From Lachnospiraceae bacterium UBA3273 (GTDB lineage Bacteria > Bacillota > Clostridia > Lachnospirales > Lachnospiraceae), in assembly GCA_002362385.1 (NCBI GenBank), contig DEUB01000038.1, positions 4,840-39,595 on the forward strand: a stretch of 34,756 bases of DNA, given 5' to 3'. A model generated the notes under the pieces. The model did not search any database, was not told the origin of the DNA, and worked only from the letters and a program-made list of their open reading frames with translations. This document shows, piece after piece, positions 6,371-14,597 of the stretch; the stretch's first letter is position 1, and each line of letters starts with the position of its first letter. Both the position numbers and the translations under genes were made by a program.

Positions 6371-7425
6371 CCATGGAAGAAAAATTTTTGTATTTTTTTA
6401 ATTTTGATGAGTTAAACGGCTTTTTGGGAGGGATCGTAAACAGTAACCGCATCGGCGTTGAGGACCTGCTTGAAGAGCTTGTTACGGGGGACTTTTCTTC
6501 CTTTAGGGAGCTGCTGGGGAAATATATCCATGAGGTTTTTTTCGGTAATTTAGAGCAGTGCAGGGAATTGTTTTTAGGGATCATGCTTTTAGGAATTTTT
6601 GCCATAGCCTTAGGCAGTATGTCGGACCTGTTTAAAAGCAGCCAGATAGCCATGTTTTCCAGATATTTTGTCTTTATGTTCGTTTCCCTCCTGTTGTTGA
6701 AATGCTTTGTGAATTCCTATGAGTCTGCAAAACTGCTTTTGGAGGAAATGGAGGATTTCATCAGCGTGCTGATGCCGGTATTCTGTATTGCGTTAGGCAT
6801 GGCTAATGGTACGGTAACGGCGGCGGCCCATTATGAATTGCAGTTCATACTGTTATTTCTGGTGGAAAAGGTCATGATCGGCATACTCCTTCCGTTAGTG
6901 CAGGTTTACTGTATCCTCCATGTCATGAATCAGTTACCTGAGGGTAACCGGTTTGGGGGTATCTTATCCCTGATCAGAAAAGTGATCATGTTTGTCACAA
7001 AGGGAAGTCTTTTTGTATCCATCGGGGGCAGTCTGTTCCAGGCGGCGCTTATGCCTGCCATCGACGGATTGAAAAACAAGATGCTTTTAAAGACCATTTC
7101 CCTTTTTCCGGGACTGGGGGATTATGCCGGCGCCATCGGGGAGATGGTATTACAGGGCGCTTCCCTGATCAAAAACAGCGTGGGCATTATCGGTGTCTTT
7201 ATCCTGATCCTCATGTGCATCCGGCCCGTGCTGATCACCCTTATGTACGGAGCTGTGATACGCCTTGCATCGGCACTGTTACAGATATCGGGGGAAAAGA
7301 GATTTACGGGACATATCTGGAAAATGGCGGACAGCTTTTTTATGCTTGCCAGGGTACAGTTTTTTGGCGGGGGTATCTTCTTTGTATCCATTGTGGTGGC
7401 GGTCGTGGCTTTTGCAAGAAAGTAG
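6367..7425 (+). CDS. spoIIIAE: stage III sporulation protein AE
   Basis: This large multi-pass subunit of the SpoIIIA complex has 352 residues from TTG 6367, or 350 from ATG 6373. An N-terminal soluble part (about 1-60) is followed by several hydrophobic stretches (LFLGIMLLGIFAIALG, FVFMFVSLLLLKCFV, ISVLMPVFCIALGMANG, and C-terminal IIGVFILILMCIRPVLITL and GGGIFFVSIVVAVVAFA). Length and segment order fit SpoIIIAE. The two candidate starts are two codons apart: TTG overlaps the spoIIIAD stop with AGGGAG 5 bases upstream, while ATG has the same site 11 bases away. Confidence 0.95.
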   Translation: MTMEEKFLYFFNFDELNGFLGGIVNSNRIGVEDLLEELVTGDFSSFRELLGKYIHEVFFGNLEQCRELFLGIMLLGIFAIALGSMSDLFKSSQIAMFSRYFVFMFVSLLLLKCFVNSYESAKLLLEEMEDFISVLMPVFCIALGMANGTVTAAAHYELQFILLFLVEKVMIGILLPLVQVYCILHVMNQLPEGNRFGGILSLIRKVIMFVTKGSLFVSIGGSLFQAALMPAIDGLKNKMLLKTISLFPGLGDYAGAIGEMVLQGASLIKNSVGIIGVFILILMCIRPVLITLMYGAVIRLASALLQISGEKRFTGHIWKMADSFFMLARVQFFGGGIFFVSIVVAVVAFARK

Positions 7426-7483
7426 CGGCTCCGATCGTTTTTAAAAGGTGTTGGCGCGGGCATTTTATATGGGAGGCTGGCTT

Positions 7484-7873
7484 ATGGGAACTTATTTGGA
7501 AAGATTATGTGTTTTTATCTGTCTGGGGGATCTTTTGGCAAACTTTCTGCCCTCCCCCAAATTTGCGAAGCTGTACCGGTATGTGGCCGGAGCATTGATC
7601 TTACTGCTTATTTTGAATCCCCTGGGAAAGGAGGTGTCGGAGTTTATGGAAAAGGGAGAAGGGGGAATAGGGGAAAGCTTTCAGGAAAGAATGGCAGAAC
7701 AAAACAGGTTCTGGAACGAAATTGATGCGGATGAAGTGGAGAAAGAATCGGAGAAGCTGATGGATGCTTATATGGAAAGCTTTACGGATGAAGAAATGAA
7801 AGAAGAACTGGAACGCTACGGATATGAAATGGAGGAAAGTGATGATGGAGAAATGGAAACAACTGTGCGGTAA
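7484..7873 (+). CDS. spoIIIAF: stage III sporulation protein AF
   Basis: This 129-residue protein has an N-terminal membrane region of two hydrophobic helices (about 4-22 and 32-46, the latter GALILLLILNPLG) followed by an acidic, helical soluble domain. That is the layout of SpoIIIAF, whose C-terminal domain has the ring-building fold shared with SpoIIIAG and SpoIIIAH. The frame opens at a GTG at 7448, but GGGAGG at 7471-7476 points to the ATG at 7484. The C-terminal 32 bases overlap the start of spoIIIAG, a deeper overlap than elsewhere in the operon. Confidence 0.92.
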   Translation: MGTYLERLCVFICLGDLLANFLPSPKFAKLYRYVAGALILLLILNPLGKEVSEFMEKGEGGIGESFQERMAEQNRFWNEIDADEVEKESEKLMDAYMESFTDEEMKEELERYGYEMEESDDGEMETTVR

Positions 7874-8465
7874 GATCGGAAAGGACCGGTTTCTCATATT
7901 GATCATCGGAGGGCTTTTGCTGTTAGTCATTACCTATCCCCTGCCTTCCCAGGCAAAAAAGGACGCCGGGCAGAGTTTAAGCACAGGGGGAGGCAGAGAG
8001 GCAGGGACTGCGGGCGCTTTAACGGAGAATAGTACCTTAAAGACGGGGACGGGAGCCGATTACACGGAGAAGACGGAAACGCGTCTTGCCGGGATCCTGT
8101 CAAATATAAACGGGGCGGGAAAGGTGCAGGTGTTTTTATCCTTTTCCGATTTTGGCATGAGTGTGGTGGAGAAGGATGTTTCCTATACAAGAAATAATGA
8201 GGAAAGAAAGGGAGGCGATGCCCAGGATACTTCTGTTTTGAATACGGAAAATTCTGAAGAGACGATTTTTACAACGGATGAATCGGGAAAGGAAGTGCCT
8301 TTTGTGAACAAAATAACAGCGCCCAGGGTATCGGGAGTTTTAGTGGTGGCACAGGGAGGCGGGAACGAGAAGGTGCAGCAGGAAATGAAAGAGGCAATTA
8401 TGGCATTATTCGGAATTGAGGAACATAAAATAAAAGTAGTAAAGATGAAAGGTGAAGAAAGATGA
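7842..8465 (+). CDS. spoIIIAG: stage III sporulation protein AG
   Basis: This 207-residue bitopic membrane protein forms a large ring in the intermembrane space around the engulfed forespore in known spore formers. It shows a short cytoplasmic tail, one membrane helix (about 20-37, FLILIIGGLLLLVITYPL), a Gly/Ser/Thr-rich linker, then the ring-building domain beginning near TRLAGILSNINGAGKVQVF. The start is set at 7842 (a second ATG follows at 7845) because GGAGG lies at 7831-7835, within spoIIIAF. Its stop overlaps the spoIIIAH start (ATGA). Confidence 0.93.
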   Translation: MMEKWKQLCGKIGKDRFLILIIGGLLLLVITYPLPSQAKKDAGQSLSTGGGREAGTAGALTENSTLKTGTGADYTEKTETRLAGILSNINGAGKVQVFLSFSDFGMSVVEKDVSYTRNNEERKGGDAQDTSVLNTENSEETIFTTDESGKEVPFVNKITAPRVSGVLVVAQGGGNEKVQQEMKEAIMALFGIEEHKIKVVKMKGEER

Positions 8466-9301
8466 AAGGAAAATTTGATTTTAAAAAGCTGTGGAAGCGG
8501 AATCAGATCATGATTACCGCACTGGCGCTGATGATTGCCATTGCAGGCTATCTGAACTTTACGGGAAAACAGATCGACGATGAAGTTCTCTTTACCACCT
8601 CGGCGCAGTTTGAAGAGGCGGATGCCAGCGTAGTGGAGGATACTCTGCCCGATGTCCAGTCTGTATATGATGAAAATGCGGCGTTTGATATTTCCGACGG
8701 GGATGCGGAATACTATACGGAAATAGAAAGTCTGGATGAAGATATCAGTCTTTCGGATGCCGCAGGTACGGATGAAGCGGCGGAGACCATTGCCCAGGGG
8801 GAATTAGGTCTTGTGGATGAAACGGCGGCGGAGCCGGGAGCCAGTGAAATGGCAGCGGTTCCCGGTATGGAAGAGCCGGCGTTGGAAACAGCCGTACAGC
8901 CTGAGGAAGAGGATATTCCCGGAGAAGCGGTATTTACCAATACGGTATCGGTCACATCGTTAGCAGAGGCTAATTTGCTGAAGGAACAGACCAGGGCCCA
9001 GAATAAGGCTGCATTAATGGACATTATCAACAATGAAAATATTTCCGATGCGGCGAAGCAGGAAGCGGTAAACAGCATGATCGCCCTTACGGATATTGCC
9101 CAGAAGGAATGCGAGACCTTAGTCATGTTGGAGGCAAAGGGATTTCCGGAAGCGGTTGTCAGCATAAACGGGGACAGTGTGGATGTCTGCATCGGAATGA
9201 ATCAGCTGACCCAGGCGCAGATCGCACAGATCGAAGATATTGTTAAGAGAAAAACCGGAATTCCGGCGGAAAATATAATCATTTCCCCTGTAGGAGATTG
9301 A
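8462..9301 (+). CDS. spoIIIAH: stage III sporulation protein AH, with long acidic linker
   Basis: This 279-residue membrane protein forms, with forespore SpoIIQ, the zipper and channel across the intermembrane space in spore formers. A single membrane helix near residues 16-34 (IMITALALMIAIAGYLNF) is followed by a very acidic, Ala/Glu/Asp-rich stretch to about residue 155. The conserved C-terminal YscJ/FliF-like domain (from about SLAEANLLKEQTRAQ to the end) completes it. The Bacillus subtilis protein is about 218 residues; the extra length here is in the acidic linker. It is the last spoIIIA gene. No terminator is seen before prfC. Confidence 0.93.
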   Translation: MKGKFDFKKLWKRNQIMITALALMIAIAGYLNFTGKQIDDEVLFTTSAQFEEADASVVEDTLPDVQSVYDENAAFDISDGDAEYYTEIESLDEDISLSDAAGTDEAAETIAQGELGLVDETAAEPGASEMAAVPGMEEPALETAVQPEEEDIPGEAVFTNTVSVTSLAEANLLKEQTRAQNKAALMDIINNENISDAAKQEAVNSMIALTDIAQKECETLVMLEAKGFPEAVVSINGDSVDVCIGMNQLTQAQIAQIEDIVKRKTGIPAENIIISPVGD

Positions 9302-9308
9302 AAAAATA

Positions 9309-9337
9309 GTGAAATACAAATGAATTCATGTTATACT
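9309..9337 (+). promoter_or_regulatory. candidate promoter of prfC
   Basis: GTGAAA (9309-9314), a 17-bp spacer and TATACT (9332-9337) with TGT directly before it form a plausible extended -10 sigma-A promoter. It would give prfC vegetative expression independent of the sporulation operon. Confidence 0.55.
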
Positions 9338-9376
9338 CTATGGGAAAGACGGATATTAAACTTTGGAGGAACTACA

Positions 9377-10972
9377 GTGAGCGACATTAAGACAGAGATC
9401 AACAGAAGAAGGACCTTTGCGATCATTTCCCATCCCGATGCGGGAAAGACTACTTTGACAGAAAAGTTTCTGCTTTACGGAGGAGCCATAAATCTTGCGG
9501 GAAGCGTAAAGGGAAAGGCGACGGCAAGACATGCGGTTTCCGACTGGATGGAAATAGAAAAGGAGAGGGGTATTTCTGTTACATCCTCTGTTTTGCAGTT
9601 TGAATATGATGATTATTGCATTAACATTCTGGATACGCCCGGGCATCAGGACTTTTCCGAGGATACCTACCGTACATTGATGGCGGCGGACTCCGCGGTC
9701 ATGGTAATTGACGCTTCAAAGGGCGTGGAGGCACAGACGAGGAAGCTTTTTAAGGTATGCGTTATGCGCCATATACCCATTTTTACTTTTATCAACAAAA
9801 TGGACAGAGATGCCAACGATACCTTTGATCTTTTGGATGAGATCGAAAAGGAGCTGGGGATCGCAACCTGTCCCGTTAACTGGCCCATCGGTTCGGGAAA
9901 GGGATTTAAAGGGGTATATGACAGAGAGAGCAAAAGCGTCATTACCTATTCCGATACCCAGAAAGGTACAAAAGAGGGGGAAACCCGGATCATAGAGATA
10001 TCGGACCGGGATGCCCTGCTTTCCCATATCGGGAAGGAGGCAGAGGACAAGCTTTTAGAGGAAATAGAGCTTTTGGACGGCGCCAGTGCGGAGTTTGACC
10101 TTAAACTGGTGCAGAGCGGGGATCTGACGCCGGTATTTTTCGGTTCGGCCCTGACCAATTTCGGCGTGGAGATCTTCTTGCAGAACTTTTTGAAAATGAC
10201 CCAGGCGCCCCTTCCGAGAAAGGCGGATATCGGTCTGATCGAGCCCACGGAGCATGAGTTTTCGGCATTTGTTTTCAAGATCCAGGCAAATATGAACAAG
10301 GCTCACAGGGACAGGATCGCTTTTATGAGGATCTGCTCGGGAAGGTTTGACGCATCCAAGGAGGTTAAGCATGTACAGGGCAATAAGGTCATGAGGCTCT
10401 CGCAGCCCCAGCAGCTTATGGCAAATGACAGGAAAATATTGGACGAGGCATACGGCGGGGATATTATCGGCGTATTCGATCCGGGGATCTTTTCCATCGG
10501 AGATACCATCTGCATGCCCAAGGATAATTTTCGGTATGAGGGCATTCCTACCTTTGCGCCGGAGCATTTTGCAAGGGTAAGGCAGCTCGATACCATGAAA
10601 AGAAAGCAGTTTGTCAAGGGGATTACCCAGATCGCCCAGGAGGGCGCCATCCAGATATTCCAGGAATTCAATACGGGCATGGAAGAGATCATTGTGGGCG
10701 TGGTAGGCGTCCTGCAGTTTGACGTATTAAAATACCGCCTGGAAAACGAATACAATGTGGAGATCCGGCTTGAAAACCTGCCCTACGAATATATCAGGTG
10801 GATTACCAATAAGGATATTGACTTAAACGCCATTTCAGGCACATCGGATATGAAAAAGATAAAGGATCTGAAAGGCAACCCGTTGCTTTTATTTTCCCAT
10901 GAATGGAGCATTGGCATGACCCTGGACAGAAACAAAGGATTAGAATTGGCCGAATTTGGTACGAACGAATAA
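9377..10972 (+). CDS. prfC: peptide chain release factor 3 (GTPase)
   Basis: This 531-residue translational GTPase removes RF1/RF2 from the ribosome after peptide release. G motifs are clear: SHPDAGKTTLTE (G1), a conserved ISVTSS switch region (G2), DTPGHQDFSEDT (G3) and NKMDRD (G4). Length matches RF3 (about 530), and the C-terminal domains II and III are complete. The frame extends upstream to 9320, but GGAGG at 9365-9369 sits 7 bases before a GTG at 9377, and RF3 proteins begin close to the (V)SDIKTEINRRRTFAI region. It lies between spoIIIAH and a lipoprotein gene that starts 18 bases after its stop. RF3 is missing from many Gram-positive bacteria such as B. subtilis. Confidence 0.95.
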   Translation: MSDIKTEINRRRTFAIISHPDAGKTTLTEKFLLYGGAINLAGSVKGKATARHAVSDWMEIEKERGISVTSSVLQFEYDDYCINILDTPGHQDFSEDTYRTLMAADSAVMVIDASKGVEAQTRKLFKVCVMRHIPIFTFINKMDRDANDTFDLLDEIEKELGIATCPVNWPIGSGKGFKGVYDRESKSVITYSDTQKGTKEGETRIIEISDRDALLSHIGKEAEDKLLEEIELLDGASAEFDLKLVQSGDLTPVFFGSALTNFGVEIFLQNFLKMTQAPLPRKADIGLIEPTEHEFSAFVFKIQANMNKAHRDRIAFMRICSGRFDASKEVKHVQGNKVMRLSQPQQLMANDRKILDEAYGGDIIGVFDPGIFSIGDTICMPKDNFRYEGIPTFAPEHFARVRQLDTMKRKQFVKGITQIAQEGAIQIFQEFNTGMEEIIVGVVGVLQFDVLKYRLENEYNVEIRLENLPYEYIRWITNKDIDLNAISGTSDMKKIKDLKGNPLLLFSHEWSIGMTLDRNKGLELAEFGTNE

Positions 10973-10990
10973 TTCGAGAGGTTTTTGTGG

Positions 10991-12217
10991 ATGAGGAAAA
11001 ATGTAAATGTTTTAAGCCTTCTCATATGCTTCCAGCTGCTGTTTTTACAGGGATGCGCCTACGGAAATTTGGGCGGCATCTATGGAGAAGAAGCGGAAAT
11101 AGAAACGACGGAGCAGGAAGAGACCAAAGCTTCGGAGGCAAAGGTCGAAAACATTGTTTCGGCAGACGAAATGATGACCGTAGAACAGGAAGCGGATGGG
11201 GAGGAAGGTAAAAAGGAGACCTTTGACAACTGTTATTATTATGAACAGCTGTCAGAAAATCAAAAGGAGATTTACAGGCAGGTTTACCGTTCCCTGTTAC
11301 AGAGGAATGAAGTGGCCGTAGGGACCCTTTCTACGGAGGAACTGGATAAGATCTACACCTGCGTATTAAACGACCATCCTGAAATCTTCTATACGGACAG
11401 TTATATGTGCGTTTCCCACAGCATAGACGACACTTTGGTAAAGCTGTCTTTTGAGGGGCAGTATATCTATGATGAAGAGGAATGTGAAGACAGGCTTTTA
11501 AGAATTGAAGAAGAGGCGGAAAGAATTCTAGAAGGAATCCCCGAAGGCAGCGGAGACTTCGAAAAAATCAAATATATCTTTGATGTGCTGGTAAACGAAA
11601 CGGAGTACAATATGGATGCAGAGGACAACCAGAATATCTGCTCCGTATTTTTGGGGCATGAATCCACCTGCCAGGGCTATGCCAAAGCCACCCAGTATCT
11701 CTTAAATAAGGCAGGGATCTATACCACGCTGGTAAGCGGAAACGTTTCCGGGGGCAGCCATGCATGGAATCTGGTCATGTCGGACGGCGCATGGTATTAT
11801 CTGGATACGACCTGGGGGGATGTGGACTATCAGTCCCAGCAGGGCGAGACGGTGGAAAAGACGGTCATGCCCATTAATTATGATTATTTTCTGATCAACT
11901 CGGACAGGCTGTATGAGACCCACACGCCGGGTAAACTGGTGGCTTTTCCTGACTGCGTTGCCACGGCGGATAATTATTATGTCCATGAAGGGCTTTACCT
12001 GACCGGGCTGGATACGGAAGTGCTTCACGGTATTTTCCAGAGGGCTTATGAGCGGGGCGATACGGTCGTGCAGTTCCAGTGTTCTAACGACGCCGTATTT
12101 AAGCAGGTTGCGGACTATTTACTGGAGGAACAGCATATTTTTGATTTTGTGGATACCCTGGATGCAGTTCCTTATTATGATAATCCGGAGACGGATACTT
12201 TTTGTTTCTGGCTGTAG
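10991..12217 (+). CDS. transglutaminase-like domain lipoprotein
   Basis: This 408-residue exported protein has a lipoprotein signal: a short basic start, a hydrophobic core, and lipobox LFLQGC with Cys22. A Glu/Thr-rich linker follows to about residue 80. The central domain carries the transglutaminase/protease-like triad Cys227 (STCQGYA), His257 (SHAWN) and Asp272 (YLDTTWGD), the order of the Transglut_core fold. Such proteins are usually anchored on the outer face of the membrane and act on peptides or cell-wall components; the substrate here is not known. The ATG at 10991 is preferred to an earlier TTG because GAGAGG lies 9 bases upstream. It is close behind prfC and probably co-transcribed. 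Confidence 0.85.
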   Translation: MRKNVNVLSLLICFQLLFLQGCAYGNLGGIYGEEAEIETTEQEETKASEAKVENIVSADEMMTVEQEADGEEGKKETFDNCYYYEQLSENQKEIYRQVYRSLLQRNEVAVGTLSTEELDKIYTCVLNDHPEIFYTDSYMCVSHSIDDTLVKLSFEGQYIYDEEECEDRLLRIEEEAERILEGIPEGSGDFEKIKYIFDVLVNETEYNMDAEDNQNICSVFLGHESTCQGYAKATQYLLNKAGIYTTLVSGNVSGGSHAWNLVMSDGAWYYLDTTWGDVDYQSQQGETVEKTVMPINYDYFLINSDRLYETHTPGKLVAFPDCVATADNYYVHEGLYLTGLDTEVLHGIFQRAYERGDTVVQFQCSNDAVFKQVADYLLEEQHIFDFVDTLDAVPYYDNPETDTFCFWL

Positions 12218-12237
12218 ATTTCCGCAGGTTTCTATCT

Positions 12238-12265
12238 TTGCAAATTGACGGATATTTGATATAAT
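12238..12265 (+). promoter_or_regulatory. sigma-A promoter of asp23-nusB
   Basis: TTGCAA (12238-12243), a 16-bp spacer and a perfect TATAAT (12260-12265) preceded by TGA form a strong extended -10 promoter. A closer TTGACG at 12245 is only 9 bp from the -10 and cannot be its -35. Transcription would start about 30 bases before the asp23 ATG. Confidence 0.7.
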
Positions 12266-12299
12266 AGAAAAAGTGTAGACAAAAGGAAGGAGCGTTTTT

Positions 12300-12680
12300 A
12301 TGGAAAAGGAAATGGAACGTGACGCATATACATTGAAAGAAGATGACAATACCGGGGCTGTATCCATAGCGGATGATGTGGTTGCCATGATTGCATCTTT
12401 AGCGGCAACGGAGGTAGAGGGCGTAGGAGCCATGGTAGGAAATATTACCAATGAGCTTATGAGCCGGGTCGGCATGAAGAAGCTGACAAAGGGCGTGAAG
12501 GTCGTAGTAGAAAACGGAAAGGTAAATGCGGATCTTGCAATTACCATTGACTATGGCCACAATATTCCCGAAACCTGCCAGAATGTCCAGAAGAAGGTTA
12601 AGAATGCCATTGAGAATATGACGGGCCTGGAAGTGGAGATTGTAAATATCCGTATTGCGGGCATCAATATGAAAGACTGA
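12300..12680 (+). CDS. Asp23/Gls24 family envelope stress response protein
   Basis: This 126-residue protein of the Asp23/Gls24 family is linked to the membrane and associated with cell-envelope homeostasis. The pattern is family-typical: GAVSIADDVVAMIASLAATEVEGV near the start, VEVENGKVNADLAITIDYG-like strands in the middle (here VVVENGKVNADLAITIDYG), and helix NVQKKVKNAIENMTGLEVEIVNIRIAGI at the end. It has its own extended -10 promoter and AAGGAG 7 bases upstream. It lies directly before nusB, the normal position of the asp23-like gene (yqhY in Bacillus) in Firmicutes. Confidence 0.93.
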   Translation: MEKEMERDAYTLKEDDNTGAVSIADDVVAMIASLAATEVEGVGAMVGNITNELMSRVGMKKLTKGVKVVVENGKVNADLAITIDYGHNIPETCQNVQKKVKNAIENMTGLEVEIVNIRIAGINMKD

Positions 12681-12698
12681 GCCGACAGAGGATAGATC

Positions 12699-13100
12699 AT
12701 GAGCAGAAGAGAACTGAGGGAACAGGTTTTTAAACTGCTGTTCCGTATAGAGTTTAACGATGAGGCGGAAATGCCGCAGCAGGTACAAATGTTTTTTGAG
12801 CAGGAAGAGAAGCCTGTAGGAGAATCGGAAAGAGAAGAGATCCAGGATAAATACGCCCGCATTCTTCAGAAAAAGGAAGAACTGGACAAAATGCTTAATG
12901 AAAAAGCAACCGGCTGGAACGTATCCCGTATGGGCAAGGTGGATCTGACAATTTTAAGACTTGCTCTTTTTGAAATGCTTTACGATGACAAAATTCCGGT
13001 TTCCGTTGCCATCAACGAGGCGGTGGAACTGGCCAAAAGATTCGGGCAGACGGATTCGCCGGGATTTGTGAACGGTGTACTTGCAAAATTTGTAAAGTAG
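12699..13100 (+). CDS. nusB: transcription antitermination factor NusB
   Basis: This 133-residue all-helical protein binds boxA RNA with S10 (NusE) and supports antitermination of rRNA operons. Family features are the N-terminal SRRELREQVFKLLFRIEF segment and the C-terminal block DLTILRLALFEMLY, IPVSVAINEAVELAKRFG and SPGFVNGVLAKF. Full length for the family. It starts 18 bases after the asp23-like gene and ends 12 bases before xseA. Confidence 0.97.
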   Translation: MSRRELREQVFKLLFRIEFNDEAEMPQQVQMFFEQEEKPVGESEREEIQDKYARILQKKEELDKMLNEKATGWNVSRMGKVDLTILRLALFEMLYDDKIPVSVAINEAVELAKRFGQTDSPGFVNGVLAKFVK

Positions 13101-13112
13101 GGGCTTTTTAGG

Positions 13113-14318
13113 ATGCAGAATATTTATTCCGTATCATGGGTTAATGCATATGTGAGAAATATGATTTCCCAGGATTTCATGTTACAGTCCTTGTATGTAA
13201 AGGGTGAAGCGAGCAATGTAAAATACCATTCCTCGGGTCACCTTTATTTTACATTGAAGGACGGACAGGGAGCCATGTCCTGCGTCATGTTCGCAGGAAA
13301 CAGGGGCGGCCTTAAGTTCCGCCTTTCAGAAGGCGCTAAGATCGTGGTCCTTGGCAGCGTAGATGTCTATGAAAGAGACGGCAGATACCAGCTTTATGCA
13401 AAAGAGATTACCCTTGAGGGAGTCGGGTACCTTTATGAAAAGTTTGAAAAATTAAAAAGGGAACTGGAAGAAATGGGGATGTTCGATCCTATTTACAAAA
13501 AAGAGATCCCCCCTTTCATAAAAAGGCTCGGCGTCGTTACCGCACCTACGGGTGCGGCAGTCAGGGATATTATTTCCATAACCAAAAGGCGGAATCCGGG
13601 AGTGGAGATCATCCTCTATCCGGCCCTTGTCCAGGGGGATGCTGCGCCTGCAAGCATTATAAACGGAATCCGTGCCTTAGAAAGGCTGTCCGTGGATGTG
13701 ATGATCGTAGGCAGGGGCGGCGGTTCCATTGAGGATCTGTGGGCGTTCAATGAAGAGGCGGTGGCAAGGGCGGTATTTGACTGCGGGGTGCCAATTATTT
13801 CTGCCGTGGGACACGAGACGGATACTACCATTACGGATTTTGTGGCGGATCTGCGGGCTCCCACGCCTTCGGCGGCCGCGGAGCTGGCAGTTTATGAGCT
13901 GAAAAGAGTGGAGGAGCAGTTATACGGCGCCCGGGAAAAACTCTATTCCCTGATACACATGCGCATAGAGCGGGAAAAAATGCGGCTTCGTACAGGAGAG
14001 GCGAGGCTTAAGGCGCTTTCTCCGGAATCCAGATTAAAGGAACAGAGAATGCGGCTTTTACATTTGGAAGAGCGTCTGGAAAAGGCTATGGATGACAGGA
14101 TAGAGAGGATGCGCCATAAGCTGGCGCTGTATGCAGGGCGTCTGGACGGCGTTTCTCCCTTAAAAAAACTGGGAGGAGGCTTTGCCTTTATTCAGGATAA
14201 AGAAGAGCACAGCGTAAAAAGCGTGGAGGCACTGCAGTGCGGGGAAGATATTTCCATTCATTTTATTGACGGCTGTGCGAGGGCCAAAGTAACTGAGATC
14301 ATAAAAACCGGGTCATAG
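13113..14318 (+). CDS. xseA: exodeoxyribonuclease VII large subunit
   Basis: This 401-residue subunit of ExoVII, a metal-independent single-strand exonuclease, has an N-terminal OB-fold (about 5-100, with KGEASNVKYHSSGHLYFTLKD split by charged residues). The catalytic region holds GVVTAPTGAAVRDI, IVGRGGGSIEDLWAFNEE and SAVGHETDTTITDFVADL, followed by a long coiled coil and a C-terminal basic strand region. It pairs with the small XseB subunit encoded 9 bases downstream. Length is a little below E. coli XseA, as is usual in Firmicutes. Confidence 0.97.
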   Translation: MQNIYSVSWVNAYVRNMISQDFMLQSLYVKGEASNVKYHSSGHLYFTLKDGQGAMSCVMFAGNRGGLKFRLSEGAKIVVLGSVDVYERDGRYQLYAKEITLEGVGYLYEKFEKLKRELEEMGMFDPIYKKEIPPFIKRLGVVTAPTGAAVRDIISITKRRNPGVEIILYPALVQGDAAPASIINGIRALERLSVDVMIVGRGGGSIEDLWAFNEEAVARAVFDCGVPIISAVGHETDTTITDFVADLRAPTPSAAAELAVYELKRVEEQLYGAREKLYSLIHMRIEREKMRLRTGEARLKALSPESRLKEQRMRLLHLEERLEKAMDDRIERMRHKLALYAGRLDGVSPLKKLGGGFAFIQDKEEHSVKSVEALQCGEDISIHFIDGCARAKVTEIIKTGS

Positions 14319-14327
14319 AAAAGGAAA

Positions 14328-14597
14328 ATGAAAAATATGGCAAAAAAAGAAATAGCGGCGGAAAAACCGGAAAATACTAAGAAGGAAAAAAAGAAACCGG
14401 AAATTACCATAGAAGAAGCTTTTTTGAAGCTGGACGAAACCATTGAAAGGCTGGAATCAGAGGATATTTCCTTGGAGGATTCTTTAAAAGCCTATGAGGA
14501 AGGCATGAAATATATTCATTCCTGTAATGAGTCTATCGACAGGGCGGAAAAAAAGGTTCTGGTGATCAGGGAGAATGGAGAACTGGATGAATTTTGA
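14328..14597 (+). CDS. xseB: exodeoxyribonuclease VII small subunit
   Basis: This 89-residue helical small subunit of ExoVII has the diagnostic segment EEAFLKLDETIERLESEDI followed by SLEDSLKAYEEGM. The N-terminal 25 residues are a Lys/Glu-rich extension beyond the usual core. The ATG at 14328 or the one at 14337 could be used. Its last 11 bases overlap the chosen start of ispA, which suggests translational coupling. Confidence 0.95.
   Translation: MKNMAKKEIAAEKPENTKKEKKKPEITIEEAFLKLDETIERLESEDISLEDSLKAYEEGMKYIHSCNESIDRAEKKVLVIRENGELDEF

Noticed and set aside
12245..12265. TTGACG as the -35 of the asp23 promoter
   Set aside because: It is only 9 bp from the TATAAT, too close for sigma-A; TTGCAA at 12238 fits better.
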